The notes under the pieces: generated by a model
Database searches by the model: none
Seen by the model: only the letters and a program-made list of their open reading frames with translations
Told to the model about the DNA's origin: nothing
Made by a program: the position numbers and the translations under genes
Assembly: GCA_963760375.1 (NCBI GenBank)
Contig: CAVXCS010000003.1
Span: forward strand, 40,878-104,877
Direction of reading: 5' to 3'
Origin: Pelagihabitans sp963760375
GTDB taxonomy: Bacteria; Bacteroidota; Bacteroidia; Flavobacteriales; Flavobacteriaceae
Length of the DNA stretch: 64,000 bases
Shown here: positions 40,690-50,046 of the stretch, piece by piece
Layout: each line of letters begins with the position of its first letter
Numbering within the stretch: the first letter of the stretch is position 1

Positions 40690-42003
40690 ATGATGGTAAA
40701 AGCAATTTTTTTCAGGGCTGCAATGTATACGTTCTTGTTATCCGTCGTTGTCGCAGTAGCCCATAATGAACCATCGAAAAGCAATGCCCTTGTCGGCGAA
40801 TACGTGCTGATCGTGGAAGGTTATGATTGGGGCCCCGCTGCAAGCAGGGTTGTCCTTTCGCTCGATGTAACAGCTACCGAGGCCATGGCAGGGGATTATA
40901 CCGTTGCTGTTTCGCGTGATACCGAATACGCCGAAATCGCACCCGAACAGGCGTCGGGCAAGAGAACGGTAATCTATGCCTATGTCTCGGATGAGGAGGG
41001 CAACCGCTTGGAAACAGGCAATCACATTACCCTTGTTTTGGCCGTTGGACCCGATGTGGCCCTGGCATCGCCCATACAATATATCAGGACAGACAAAGGG
41101 GGTAGAAACTTATGGATCGACTATAAACTGTCGATTACCCACACACCTTCCAATACCATTTGGGACAAGGAGGCAGGCCGCATCAGGGAGCTCGTAGATT
41201 CCTTCGATCTTTCGGGAACCTTCAAAGATAGCAACGGCATTACCATGTCGTACGCTTCCTTTACGCCCAATACGGCCAATGAAAAATCACCCTTGATCAT
41301 TTGGTTGCACGGAGGGGGAGAAGGGGGCACTGATCCGAGTATTCCGATTATTGCCAACAGGGCGGCCAATTATGCTTCCGATGAAATCCAGTCTTTCTTT
41401 GACGGGGCCTATGTTCTTTCCCCGCAATGTCCGGGTGCCTGGATGCACAATGGCGAAGGGGTCACCACCCATGGCCGTGAAGATGACATATATAACAAAG
41501 GTTTAATGGAATTGATACGGAGCTACGTAATGTCAAATCCAAAAATAGATGTCGACAGAATATATGTTGGAGGCTGCTCCAATGGCGGTTACATGGCCCT
41601 GAAGCTGATCATGCTGCATCCCGACTACTTTGCCGCGGGATATATCAGCGCACTGGCCTATCAATCGGAATATATTAGCGATGCACAAATAAACGCGATC
41701 AAGGGAGTGCCGATATGGTTTGTCCATTCAAAAGACGACCGAACGACCATACCCGAAAAGACCGTTGTTCCGGTTTACGAAAGGTTGATCGGGGCAGGGG
41801 CCCCAAATGTCCACTTTTCCTATTATGACCATGTGACCGATATCACGGGATTTTTTGGAGGAAATAACTATTATTACAACGGCCACTGGTCGTGGATCTA
41901 TTCCCATGCCAACCGCGCCAAGCTTGATTATGACGGAACCCCGGTAATGTATCAGAATAGGCCCGTCACCATTATGGAATGGTTGGCAGCCCAAAGCAAT
42001 TAA
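40690..42003 (+). CDS. Secreted alpha/beta-hydrolase, esterase/PHB-depolymerase-like
   Basis: 437 residues. Signal peptide at the N-terminus (AMYTFLLSVVVAVAH), an N-terminal beta domain (about 30-165), then an alpha/beta hydrolase with oxyanion motif IIWLHGGGEGG, nucleophile elbow GGCSNGGYMAL and the Asp region WFVHSKDDRTTIPE; the final catalytic His probably lies in GHWSWIYSH. Related to carbohydrate esterases and depolymerases annotated as predicted peptidases (COG4099). Substrate unknown, probably plant or algal polymer. Confidence 0.85.
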   Translation: MMVKAIFFRAAMYTFLLSVVVAVAHNEPSKSNALVGEYVLIVEGYDWGPAASRVVLSLDVTATEAMAGDYTVAVSRDTEYAEIAPEQASGKRTVIYAYVSDEEGNRLETGNHITLVLAVGPDVALASPIQYIRTDKGGRNLWIDYKLSITHTPSNTIWDKEAGRIRELVDSFDLSGTFKDSNGITMSYASFTPNTANEKSPLIIWLHGGGEGGTDPSIPIIANRAANYASDEIQSFFDGAYVLSPQCPGAWMHNGEGVTTHGREDDIYNKGLMELIRSYVMSNPKIDVDRIYVGGCSNGGYMALKLIMLHPDYFAAGYISALAYQSEYISDAQINAIKGVPIWFVHSKDDRTTIPEKTVVPVYERLIGAGAPNVHFSYYDHVTDITGFFGGNNYYYNGHWSWIYSHANRAKLDYDGTPVMYQNRPVTIMEWLAAQSN

Positions 42004-42459
42004 AAAGCCTTTTGGCCAGAGGCGATGTTCTGGAAACTGCCTTTGTATCCATGTATAACTGGATCAAAGGCTGTCTCACATTTCGAACAAAAATGCCACC
42101 TCAATTTCACAACGAGGAACAAGCCCCCCAAACGATTTACCTCATTTGCTATTTAGAACCACTTTCGTTTGTGGCAGTTGTAAATGTTGCTATTATAGGT
42201 TTTAGTATCGATATAAAAAGAACCCTCATGTTTCGTATAAATGACGATTCATGAGTTGCACATATGGTCAATTAACAAAGCTGCTCGAAGTGTTGGCAAA
42301 TGGGAAATTCTTGGTTAAAGCGCAATATGTCTTATAATGTGCCCGAACAAAGGGCCGTTCATGGGGCCATTTTTCAAATTTCTACATGTTGTTCAATTAA
42401 AAACAGAAAGTCAAGATCATGAACCTGAAAATTGTGTTTCATTTTAAAAGAAAGAAAAT
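42004..42459. other. 456-nt intergenic region without a recognisable gene
   Basis: Only short frames; the longest plus-strand one (to 42254) overlaps the esterase end and looks random. Base composition turns AT-rich from about 42170. No palindrome of the island type and no hairpin with a T-tract was seen. Confidence 0.5.
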
Positions 42460-43380
42460 ATGAAAGCAGTGGTATATCAAAAATACGGCCCACCTGATGT
42501 CTTGAAGTTAACGGAGCTGGAAAAGCCACGTCCAAAAGACAATGAAATCCTTATCAAAATACATGCGGCCACCGTAACTTCAGGAGACGTTCGATTACGC
42601 AGTTCCGATTTCCCACCTTTATTTTGGCTCCCGGCCCGAATCATATTCGGATTGTTTAAACCGAACAAGAAGATATTGGGTCATGAATTGGCCGGCACCG
42701 TTGAGGAAATTGGAAAAAACGTTACAAAATTTAAGGTCGGGGACGAGGTATTCGGCACTTCCACAATGCTAAAAACGGGCTCTTATGCAGAATACATCTG
42801 CTTGCCACAGGAATGGAAAAATGGGGTGGTCGCAATAAAGCCCAAAAATATGAGCTTTCAAGAAGCAGCGGCCTTGCCCGTTGGCGCCATGACTGCCATG
42901 TACCTGCTTAAGAAAGCCGACCTGAAGCAAGGTCAGCAGGTAATGGTATATGGTGCTTCAGGCAGTGTGGGGAGCTATGCCGTTCAATTGGCAAATCAAA
43001 AAGGCGCATCGGTAACGGGGGTTTGTAGCGGTTCCAATGTTGAAATGGTGAAAGCACTGGGCGCAAAAAAAGTCATAGATTACAAAATGGAAGACTATTC
43101 GAACTGCGGTGGGAAGTTCGATATCGTTTTTGATGCCGTAGGTAAGACAAGCAAGTCGAGCGCAAAAAAGATCTTAGCTTCCGAAGGAAAATTCGTCTCT
43201 GTAAAAATGCTGACCAAGGAGGAGGATGAAAACTTAAATCAAATAAAAAGCCTTGCGGAAAGTGGAGAACTAAAACCATTTATCGACAAAACCTTTAAGC
43301 TCGAGGAAATTAAGTTGGCCCATGCATATGTCGACCTGGGACGAAAAAGAGGAAATGTAGTTATTGAGGTGCCAAAATAA
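42460..43380 (+). CDS. Zinc-independent MDR-family NAD(P)H oxidoreductase (quinone reductase-like)
   Basis: 306 residues. GroES-like N-terminal part (KYGPPDVLKLTELEKPRPKD, ILGHELAGTVEEIG) without the structural zinc cysteines, then Rossmann motif YGASGSVGSYAVQLA and FDIVFDAVGK. Typical of the quinone oxidoreductase/alkenal reductase branch using NADPH. First of three genes with AT-richer sequence than the surroundings, ending beside tRNA-Lys. Confidence 0.9.
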   Translation: MKAVVYQKYGPPDVLKLTELEKPRPKDNEILIKIHAATVTSGDVRLRSSDFPPLFWLPARIIFGLFKPNKKILGHELAGTVEEIGKNVTKFKVGDEVFGTSTMLKTGSYAEYICLPQEWKNGVVAIKPKNMSFQEAAALPVGAMTAMYLLKKADLKQGQQVMVYGASGSVGSYAVQLANQKGASVTGVCSGSNVEMVKALGAKKVIDYKMEDYSNCGGKFDIVFDAVGKTSKSSAKKILASEGKFVSVKMLTKEEDENLNQIKSLAESGELKPFIDKTFKLEEIKLAHAYVDLGRKRGNVVIEVPK

Positions 43381-43420
43381 AACGAACACCTTAACAACAT
43401 AATTTTAACCGATAATTGTG

Positions 43421-44188
43421 ATGAAAATCTTTAGAAAAATACGTTTTGAACTATTGGGTGTACATAAGACCGGAAAGTATTTAAAATATGCCATTGGCGA
43501 AATAGTGTTGGTAGTGGTCGGTATTTTGATTGCACTGCAAATCAACAATTGGAATCAGACCAGAAAGGATAACAACGCCTTGAAGGAGTATTTGGTTAAA
43601 ATCAAATCCCATACCTTGGAAGATCTGCAGCATTTGGAGGAGATTACGAAGGGTAGGGCGCAGATAGCCGAGGCTTGTAAAAAGGCGCGCATAAGTATAT
43701 TGGATAAAACGGAAGAGGAGAATCTCTTTGTTTTTATGGCTAGCGGTTATGCTTTTGCAGATTTCTATTTCAAACCCAATACAGGGGGATACGAAGCTTT
43801 GAAAAATTCCGAATATTTTGGCAAAATCAACAATACCCCACTGGATTCCCTATTGGCTAAATACCATGGTTTATTGGAAGTCATTGCCGAAAACGAGAAG
43901 AGTTATAACGATTATATGGTGAATCAAGAGGGCTATCTTTCTACCCAGTTCGATATATCGTTAATTTTAGCGTTTGGCGTTATGCCACAGGATTCCCTAA
44001 GCATAAGGGCAACACCACAATCTGAGTATTATGGGGCCTTTAAGCAATACACGGCGTCTGCTCCTTACCGAAACGTAATTAGTTTGGCAGCCTTTCAATT
44101 TGATACGATGATCGATCAATACAATCAATTGGGAGCTGTTGGACAAACCGTTGTCAATGAAATAAATGCAATGATCACCGATGGTTGA
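43421..44188 (+). CDS. DUF6090-type single-span membrane protein
   Basis: 255 residues (ATG 43421; a GTG three bases earlier is the alternative). The N-terminal signature KYLKYAIGEIVLVVVGIL, then IALQINNWNQ, is the hallmark of a large Bacteroidota family of unknown function: one membrane helix (about 25-45) and a helical periplasmic domain. Usually found in tandem copies; here single. Confidence 0.85.
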   Translation: MKIFRKIRFELLGVHKTGKYLKYAIGEIVLVVVGILIALQINNWNQTRKDNNALKEYLVKIKSHTLEDLQHLEEITKGRAQIAEACKKARISILDKTEEENLFVFMASGYAFADFYFKPNTGGYEALKNSEYFGKINNTPLDSLLAKYHGLLEVIAENEKSYNDYMVNQEGYLSTQFDISLILAFGVMPQDSLSIRATPQSEYYGAFKQYTASAPYRNVISLAAFQFDTMIDQYNQLGAVGQTVVNEINAMITDG

Positions 44189-44271
44189 TTTTTTTGATTG
44201 AAATGAAATTACGGCAAAAAAATAATGACCATGTATACAAAATTGATGATTTCATTTCATACCAATAAGTT

Positions 44272-45321
44272 ATGAGCAAAAAACGAACAAAACGAATACT
44301 CAGAATAGTATTGCTTGTAGGAACCATAACCTCCCTGTTCTTCGTACCATGGCTTTTGTTAAGAGTGCTGTTGACACCTTTACCTGATACGGTCCAGGAA
44401 CAAGTCAATGATGCCATTGGCTATGGTTTGGACGGAATCATTGTTTACGTGGACCAAGCCGGGAAGCCACCGGAGTTGTATGCCGCAGGCTGGCATGACC
44501 GAAATAAAAAAATTCCTGCCGACCCGAAAGCTTTATTCAGGATTGCCAGTATCAGCAAGTTGTATGTTGCGGTTGCCGTCGCCAAATTGGCAAACGGCAA
44601 ACAGTTGTCTTTGGATAAAACGCTAGCTGATTACTTGCCCGAACTAGAGGGAAGAATTGAAAATGCAGGTAAAATTACCTTGAGAATGATGGTGCAGCAT
44701 CGCAGTGGCATTCCCAACTACAGCGACTATCCTGGTTTTTGGGAAAACGATTATTCGAAAAGCATTGAAGAATCGCTCGATTTGGTGCTGGACACTCCTG
44801 CCGACTTTGCACCGGATAAAAAATATAGGTACTCAAATACGAATTATTTGTTGATAGGTGAAATCCTTGATAAAACATTGGGATATAGCCACCATGACTA
44901 TATCAAACAGGAAATTCTGTTGCCACTTGGGCTGAACAACACGTACAGTTTGCTAAGTGAAGTGGATCTGGAGGAGGTTATGAGTGGATATGCCGTAGGG
45001 TATGACGGCGATTTAAAGCCAAATGATTTTATTAGCCCAGCCGGCTCAATGGTAGCTACTGCGGCCGATGTGGCCATATTCTTGCGGGCCTTGAACGATG
45101 GCGCTTTGCTGAATGATGGGGAGCAGGCTATCTATTCCTCCATTTATGGGTATGAACACACGGGGCTATTGCCAGGATACTCCAGTATCGCCAGGTATCA
45201 CAAAGGTATTGATGCGGTCGTTGTACAGTTTATTAATACAAGTGGTGGATACACTTGGAATGTATCGGAAATCGTTTATAATCGTATTGTAAAAATACTA
45301 AAAAGAGAAACGAGTTCATGA
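44272..45321 (+). CDS. Beta-lactamase-fold serine hydrolase (class C/PBP-like)
   Basis: 349 residues. N-terminal membrane anchor (ILRIVLLVGTITSLFFV), SxxK motif in RIASISKLYV, YxN motif in RYSNTNY, and HTG motif in YEHTGLLPGYSS. This is the catalytic triad set of the DD-peptidase/esterase superfamily (COG1680); most members are esterases or peptidases rather than antibiotic hydrolases. Weak hairpin AAAGGC/GCCTTT lies just after the gene (about 45330-45351). Confidence 0.88.
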   Translation: MSKKRTKRILRIVLLVGTITSLFFVPWLLLRVLLTPLPDTVQEQVNDAIGYGLDGIIVYVDQAGKPPELYAAGWHDRNKKIPADPKALFRIASISKLYVAVAVAKLANGKQLSLDKTLADYLPELEGRIENAGKITLRMMVQHRSGIPNYSDYPGFWENDYSKSIEESLDLVLDTPADFAPDKKYRYSNTNYLLIGEILDKTLGYSHHDYIKQEILLPLGLNNTYSLLSEVDLEEVMSGYAVGYDGDLKPNDFISPAGSMVATAADVAIFLRALNDGALLNDGEQAIYSSIYGYEHTGLLPGYSSIARYHKGIDAVVVQFINTSGGYTWNVSEIVYNRIVKILKRETSS

Positions 45322-45496
45322 TGATGTATAAAAGGCATAAAACGCCTTTCTTCGAATGATTATCCCTTGATTCTTGAAATCCTTCAAAACCGATGCACAA
45401 AGTGACCGCGTTATTCAGTCCTCTTTTTCGATTTGTCTCCTAATCTTCCCAAAACGTGGTTGAGTAACATGTAGTTCGTTGGGTTTTGCATAAAAT

Positions 45497-45524
45497 GAAA
45501 ACCCCGCCATGTGGCGGGGTTTTT
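45497..45524. terminator. Terminator hairpin 3' of tRNA-Lys
   Basis: Stem ACCCCGCC/GGCGGGGT with 4-nt loop and A/T tracts on both sides, so usable in both directions; on the minus strand it lies 11 nt after the tRNA 3' end. Confidence 0.8.
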
Positions 45525-45534
45525 CACAGATCAG

Positions 45535-45607
45535 TGACCGGGCTGGGGCTCGAACCCAGGACCCTCTCCTTAAAAGGGAGATGCTCTACCAACTGAGCTA
45601 CCAGGTC
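45535..45607 (-). tRNA. tRNA-Lys (anticodon TTT)
   Basis: 73 nt without encoded CCA. Cloverleaf: acceptor GACCTGG/CCCGGTC, D-arm GCTC-AGTTGGTA-GAGC, anticodon stem TCTCC/GGAGA with loop CTTTTAA, T-arm CTGGG-TTCGAGC-CCCAG, discriminator A. The acceptor has one U5/C68 mismatch. The gene stands alone, followed by a terminator. Confidence 0.95.
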
Positions 45608-45772
45608 ATTTTTTCAATAATTGGGCATCTTGCACAGATTGCTGTAGCGGGGTGTGCCCAATGAGGGTGCAAATATAATATCTATAATTTATTTAACAAG
45701 TCGATTTTACGAGAAATTTACCTTTTCTTTGAAATTGAAAAAGAGCGCAGTATATTTTTAAAAAACGTAGCG

Positions 45773-46288
45773 GTGAAAATAGTTTTATTGGGCTATATGG
45801 GCAGTGGGAAATCGACCGTGGGGAAAGTCCTTTCGGATCGGCTTCAACTTCGATTCATCGACCAAGATCGGTACATTGAAGAAGCTGAAGGCCAGACCAT
45901 ACCCGAAATATTCAGTACCAAAGGAGAGCTATACTTTAGAAAAAAAGAGCAATTTTATCTGAAGGAAATTCTGGATCTGCAAGATAACTTCGTTCTGGCG
46001 ACCGGAGGGGGCACCCCTTGTTATGGAAACAATATGCAATTCATTTTGGAAGCCACGCCCAATGTTTTTTACCTCAAGCTTTCGATTGCGACTTTGGTGG
46101 AACGCCTGTTCAGGGAAAAAGAGGACAGGCCATTGATAAAGCACCATTCAGAGGAGGCCTTGCCCGAATTTATAGGCAAACATCTTTTTGAGCGAAATCG
46201 ATTCTATACCATGGCAAACCATACCATCAATGGTGATGGACATGGCGTCGAAGCCATTGTAGATGAAATACTTACCCTTTTAGTCTAG
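45773..46288 (+). CDS. aroK: Shikimate kinase
   Basis: 171 residues from a GTG start. Walker A GYMGSGKSTVG, shikimate-binding DQDRYIEEAEGQTI (the usual FxDxD is FIDQD), GELYFRKKE, and substrate loop LATGGGTPC. Phosphorylates shikimate in the chorismate pathway. An AT-rich upstream region with TATATTTT probably holds its promoter. Overlaps the convergent PRTase gene by 9 nt. Confidence 0.94.
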   Translation: MKIVLLGYMGSGKSTVGKVLSDRLQLRFIDQDRYIEEAEGQTIPEIFSTKGELYFRKKEQFYLKEILDLQDNFVLATGGGTPCYGNNMQFILEATPNVFYLKLSIATLVERLFREKEDRPLIKHHSEEALPEFIGKHLFERNRFYTMANHTINGDGHGVEAIVDEILTLLV

Positions 46289-46777
46289 GTAAACCATGTC
46301 ATTTTTGGCCTGGAACTTTACGTGCACATGTTCCTTTAATGAAGTAGAGAGCGAGATGCCCTTATAATCGGCCTTCACGGGATATTTTTTGTGGTTTCGG
46401 TTCACCAAGACAGCGGTTTTCAGTTGTTTCAGAGGGGTTTTTAAAAAATGCTGCACACCGTAGATCAAGGTTGTGCCCGAATTCAGGACATCATCGACCA
46501 AGACCACCGACTTGTTGGCATAAGCTGCTTCGGGTATCGAGGTGGTCACGCCACTGGCCAAAGGATTTTTTTTATCCATAAAAACCTTGCAGAGCAATAT
46601 TTCGGCCTCTGTAATGGTTCGGAGCACCGTTTGGATTTTCTTGGCAAAATTCAAGCCTCCACCATCGATTCCGGCGATGACTATTTCCTTTTCGTCTACA
46701 TTGGCCTCGTAGATCTGATAGGCGATGCGCCTGATCTTGTGCTGTATTTGCTGGTGGGATAGGATTTTGTTGTCCAT
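46280..46777 (-). CDS. PyrR-like phosphoribosyltransferase
   Basis: 165 residues from ATG 46777 (MDNKILSHQQI); the longer frame to 46819 is not needed. PRPP motif VVLVDDVLNSGTTL and AGIDGGGLNFAKKI define a type I PRTase. It resembles Bacteroidota PRTases annotated as PyrR or hypoxanthine-type; the base specificity is not evident. Followed divergently/convergently by aroK. Confidence 0.85.
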   Translation of the reverse strand: MDNKILSHQQIQHKIRRIAYQIYEANVDEKEIVIAGIDGGGLNFAKKIQTVLRTITEAEILLCKVFMDKKNPLASGVTTSIPEAAYANKSVVLVDDVLNSGTTLIYGVQHFLKTPLKQLKTAVLVNRNHKKYPVKADYKGISLSTSLKEHVHVKFQAKNDMVYLD

Positions 46778-46877
46778 TTTGAAAGGGTCTTGGAGTTCAA
46801 AGATAAAGAACGGTTTCATAACCTCGCAAGTTTTGCGTTACGGCTTTGCCGTGTCGTATTGGAGGTGCTTTCAAAAA

Positions 46878-47303
46878 TCAAACCTCTCCCGTATTCTCCT
46901 TGTCGTCGGCCTCCTGAGCATCGGATTCGACCGATCTATTGGGCAGGAGATAGCCTTCGATCTCCCTTCTGTCTTTTTTTGTCGGCCGCCCCATGCCTTT
47001 TTTCCGATAGTAATCCTTTGAGTACTGCAAGAGTTCGTTTTTCTCAAAAGCTTCTTTGGGCGTGGTGTCTTTGCGATAGATATCCACCAATTTGGCGCCC
47101 ACCCGGTTCGGCGGCAGGTCAAGGACGGAAAGTTGAAAATTGATTTGATCTTTTCGAACCATGATACGGTCGGATGGATATACCTCGCGTGAGGGTTTCA
47201 CCACTTGGTCATTGACCTTTACCTGTCCCTTTTTACAGGCCGTGGTGGCGATGCTGCGAGTTTTGAAATAGCGGGTACTCCAAAGGTACTTGTCGATGCG
47301 CAT
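46878..47303 (-). CDS. hslR: S4-domain RNA-binding protein, Hsp15 type
   Basis: 141 residues. MRIDKYLWSTRYFKTRSIA starts the S4 domain (KGQVKVNDQVVKPSREV), followed by PNRVGAKLVDIYRKDTTPKEA-like segment and an acidic tail. Hsp15 recycles 50S subunits carrying stalled nascent chains after heat stress. Confidence 0.9.
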   Translation of the reverse strand: MRIDKYLWSTRYFKTRSIATTACKKGQVKVNDQVVKPSREVYPSDRIMVRKDQINFQLSVLDLPPNRVGAKLVDIYRKDTTPKEAFEKNELLQYSKDYYRKKGMGRPTKKDRREIEGYLLPNRSVESDAQEADDKENTGEV

Positions 47304-47390
47304 TTACATTCCAAATTCTTTGTTAACTACTTCCGCAAAAATAGTGGAAAATTGTATCTTGCGCCCCTAATTGTTGATAATACCGACTAG

Positions 47391-48338
47391 ATGGGCGTTA
47401 ACCGAGTATTTTTATTGATGGTAGTGATCATGATGGCGATTTCGTCCTGTAGAAAGGACGATGACCCACAGGTAGCAGTGATACCGCCGAGACCCTTGGG
47501 GGAGGTTACCCTGGAAGATGACGTTGCCATTCGGGATTATTTGGAGACCCATTTCTACAACTATGAAGAATTCGCCTCCCCTCCGGTAGATTTTGATTTT
47601 AAGATAAAGATAGACACCATTGCCGGCAGCAATGCCGATAAAACCCCCTTGATCGATCAGGTCGATTCAGAAACCATAAACGTCTCTTCCAGTGCTTTTG
47701 GCTTAACGGAAGTGGAAGATGACGTGCCACATACGCTTTATTACCTGATCGCACGGGAAGGTGTTGGCGAAAACCCCACCCAAATGGACTCGGTTTATTT
47801 GCGATACAATGGTTTTAGATTGGATGGGACCATTTTTGACAGCAATATTCTCGCACCGATCTGGTTCGACCTTCCGGGAACTTTGACCCAGTCAAATCCG
47901 GGAACCATTACAGGATTCAAGGAAGGCCTGCCAAAATTCAAGTCCGGTGGTGCCATCATCGTGAACGAAGACGGTACTTTTGATATAGAAGATTTTGGGG
48001 TAGGCATCATTTTTATGCCTTCCGGTCTTGCCTACTTCAGGGGCACACAGCCGGGTGCGGCTTACGCCCCTTTGGTTTTTGACATTCAGTTGCTCATTGC
48101 TGAAACTGCCGATCATGATAGGGACGGGGTGCCCACCAAATTGGAGGACCTCGATGGCGACGGAAACCTTCTGGATGAGAACACCGATAATGACGGTTTC
48201 CCCAATTATTTGGACAATGATGATGATGGAGATGAGATCGCCACCAAGGATGAAATTATAATCGATGCGGAGGGCAATGTAACCTTTCCGGATACCGATG
48301 GCGATGGCGTACCTGATTATTTGGATCCAGACAGTTGA
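47391..48338 (+). CDS. FKBP-like peptidyl-prolyl isomerase lipoprotein with Ca-binding (TSP3-like) tail
   Basis: 315 residues. Lipobox AISSC; the middle part (about 115-240) is an FKBP-type domain (VYLRYNGFRLDGTIFDS, TITGFKEGLPKFKSGG, GIIFMPSGLAYF). The C-terminus has at least four Asp-rich repeats such as DHDRDGVP, DLDGDGN, NTDNDGFP and DTDGDGVPDYL, as in thrombospondin type 3 calcium loops. An envelope protein-folding factor, possibly gliding-related as with GldI-type FKBPs, but that link is inference. Confidence 0.88.
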   Translation: MGVNRVFLLMVVIMMAISSCRKDDDPQVAVIPPRPLGEVTLEDDVAIRDYLETHFYNYEEFASPPVDFDFKIKIDTIAGSNADKTPLIDQVDSETINVSSSAFGLTEVEDDVPHTLYYLIAREGVGENPTQMDSVYLRYNGFRLDGTIFDSNILAPIWFDLPGTLTQSNPGTITGFKEGLPKFKSGGAIIVNEDGTFDIEDFGVGIIFMPSGLAYFRGTQPGAAYAPLVFDIQLLIAETADHDRDGVPTKLEDLDGDGNLLDENTDNDGFPNYLDNDDDGDEIATKDEIIIDAEGNVTFPDTDGDGVPDYLDPDS

Positions 48339-48383
48339 TCATCGCAAGTAAAATAAATCGCGAACAAAATACGGAATGATTGA

Positions 48384-48423
48384 AAAAAGAAGCCCGGACA
48401 TGAGAATGTCCGGGCTTTTTCCG
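48384..48423. terminator. Strong bidirectional terminator
   Basis: Stem AGCCCGGACAT/ATGTCCGGGCT with loop GAGA, flanked by A- and T-tracts; lies between the convergent FKBP and beta-barrel genes. Confidence 0.9.
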
Positions 48424-48439
48424 TTAAGGGCCAAGGCCT

Positions 48440-49036
48440 TTATAATTGAAGGGAGAGGCTCAATATCAATTGATTGGGCCGGGTATCTAACCGGCTGTTG
48501 GGCACATTGGTGATGTTGGTGTTGATGAACCTTGCCTCATTGTTGCTCAGTCCGCGTTCGTACCTCAAATCGATTCCAACTTTGCCCAAATTTAAACCTG
48601 CACCGACATGCAGGCCCACTGAAAAATCATTCTCCACATCATTGATAGCGATACCATCGAACTCGGTATCCAGGATGTATTGGAACGCCGGCCCTCCAAA
48701 TACATGTAATGGGCCTATTACTTTTAATCCGACAAGCAAGGGAGCGTCGAGCTTCCCCATCTTGAAATCCGACCCGTCATAATCAGAGGTCGTTCTGGTA
48801 TAGATCAATTCGGGGCGAATGTAAATCTGGGTTCCAAACTTTGCAAAAAGACCAACATGATACCCAATGTTGCCGCCTGGATCTCTGGCCGCATCTCCGG
48901 CCGATTCAAAATAATCGCCATTGGCATTGTAGTTTAATCCGCCCTTGAGGCCGAATCCGGGACCGCCCTGCGCAAGGGCCGTGAGCCCCAATAGGGCAAA
49001 AAGCGCAGTAAATAAAGATTTTTGTATACTTTTCAT
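48440..49036 (-). CDS. Outer-membrane beta-barrel protein (PorT-type domain)
   Basis: 198 residues. Signal peptide ending LTALAQG; alternating amphipathic strands beginning GFGLKGGLNYNANG and YHVGLFAKF, YIRPELIYT, closing with ISL-type C-terminal strand LILSLSLQL. Matches the PorT-family barrel domain common in Bacteroidota. Specific role unknown. Confidence 0.85.
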   Translation of the reverse strand: MKSIQKSLFTALFALLGLTALAQGGPGFGLKGGLNYNANGDYFESAGDAARDPGGNIGYHVGLFAKFGTQIYIRPELIYTRTTSDYDGSDFKMGKLDAPLLVGLKVIGPLHVFGGPAFQYILDTEFDGIAINDVENDFSVGLHVGAGLNLGKVGIDLRYERGLSNNEARFINTNITNVPNSRLDTRPNQLILSLSLQL

Positions 49037-49082
49037 ATGTTCTCGTTTTTAAACCATGAGGGTATCAAAAACGATACCATCA

Positions 49083-50036
49083 TCATTTTCTCGTTAGTAC
49101 CTTTTGAACGGCCTCGAATATGGCTTTATTGTTAAGGCCATATTTTTCCATCAGCTGCTCAGGGGTACCGCTTTCGCCAAAAGTATCTTTGGTGGCTACG
49201 AATTCTTGCGGCGTAGGATGCTGGCTTGCAAGCATTCCTGAAACACTTTCCCCAAGTCCGCCTAAATAATTGTGTTCTTCGGCAGTGACGATACACCCTG
49301 TTTTTTTAACAGACTTTAACACGGCGGCAGCGTCCAAGGGCTTGATGGTGTGGATATTGATGACCTCGGCGGAAATACCTTCTTTTTCGAGGTTTTCGGC
49401 CGCGATGAGGGCTTCCCAGACCAAATGTCCGGTGGCCACTATGGTCACGTCTTTCCCTTCGTTGAGCAACACTGCCTTACCAATTTCAAATTTTTGGTCC
49501 ACGGGCGTAAAATTGGCCACTTTGGGCCGTCCAAATCGCAAATATACGGGACCATGATGGTCTGCTATGGCAATGGTTGCCGCCTTGGTCTGATTGTAGT
49601 CACAGGTATTGATCACGGTCATGCCCGGTAACATTTTCATCAAACCGATATCTTCCAGGATCTGGTGGGTGGCACCATCTTCTCCAAGGGTCAGCCCTGC
49701 ATGGGAGGCGCATATTTTCACGTTCTTGTCTGAATAGGCGATCGATTGCCTGATCTGGTCGTACACGCGTCCGGTGGAAAAGTTCGCGAATGTACCCGTA
49801 AACGGTATCTTCCCGCCAATGGTCAGCCCAGCGGCAATGCCCATCATGTTCGCTTCGGCAATGCCTATTTGAAAAAACCGGTGTGGATTTTCTTCAATGA
49901 ACTGTTCTATTTTTAGGGAACCGACCAGGTCGGCACATAAGGCGACCACATTTGGATGGGTTCTGCCCAATTCGGTCATACCAGCACCAAATCCGCTTCT
50001 TGTATCATTTTTTCCTTGATCAATGTATTTTTTCAT
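49083..50036 (-). CDS. tktB: Transketolase C-terminal subunit
   Basis: 317 residues. Pyrimidine-binding TPP domain (DTRSGFGAGMTELGRTHP, FFQIGIAEANMMGIAAGL, HAGLTLGEDGATHQ) and the C-terminal transketolase domain (DVTIVATGHLVWEAL, TAEEHNYLGGLG). Works with the N-terminal subunit 10 nt upstream to form one active site. Non-oxidative pentose phosphate pathway. A hairpin GGTATC/GATACC just after the gene may end the transcript. Confidence 0.92.
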   Translation of the reverse strand: MKKYIDQGKNDTRSGFGAGMTELGRTHPNVVALCADLVGSLKIEQFIEENPHRFFQIGIAEANMMGIAAGLTIGGKIPFTGTFANFSTGRVYDQIRQSIAYSDKNVKICASHAGLTLGEDGATHQILEDIGLMKMLPGMTVINTCDYNQTKAATIAIADHHGPVYLRFGRPKVANFTPVDQKFEIGKAVLLNEGKDVTIVATGHLVWEALIAAENLEKEGISAEVINIHTIKPLDAAAVLKSVKKTGCIVTAEEHNYLGGLGESVSGMLASQHPTPQEFVATKDTFGESGTPEQLMEKYGLNNKAIFEAVQKVLTRK

Positions 50037-50046
50037 CGCTTATGGT

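Noticed and set aside
41979..42254. 91-codon frame after the esterase gene
   Set aside because: Begins inside the esterase gene in another frame and its sequence has no protein-like pattern.
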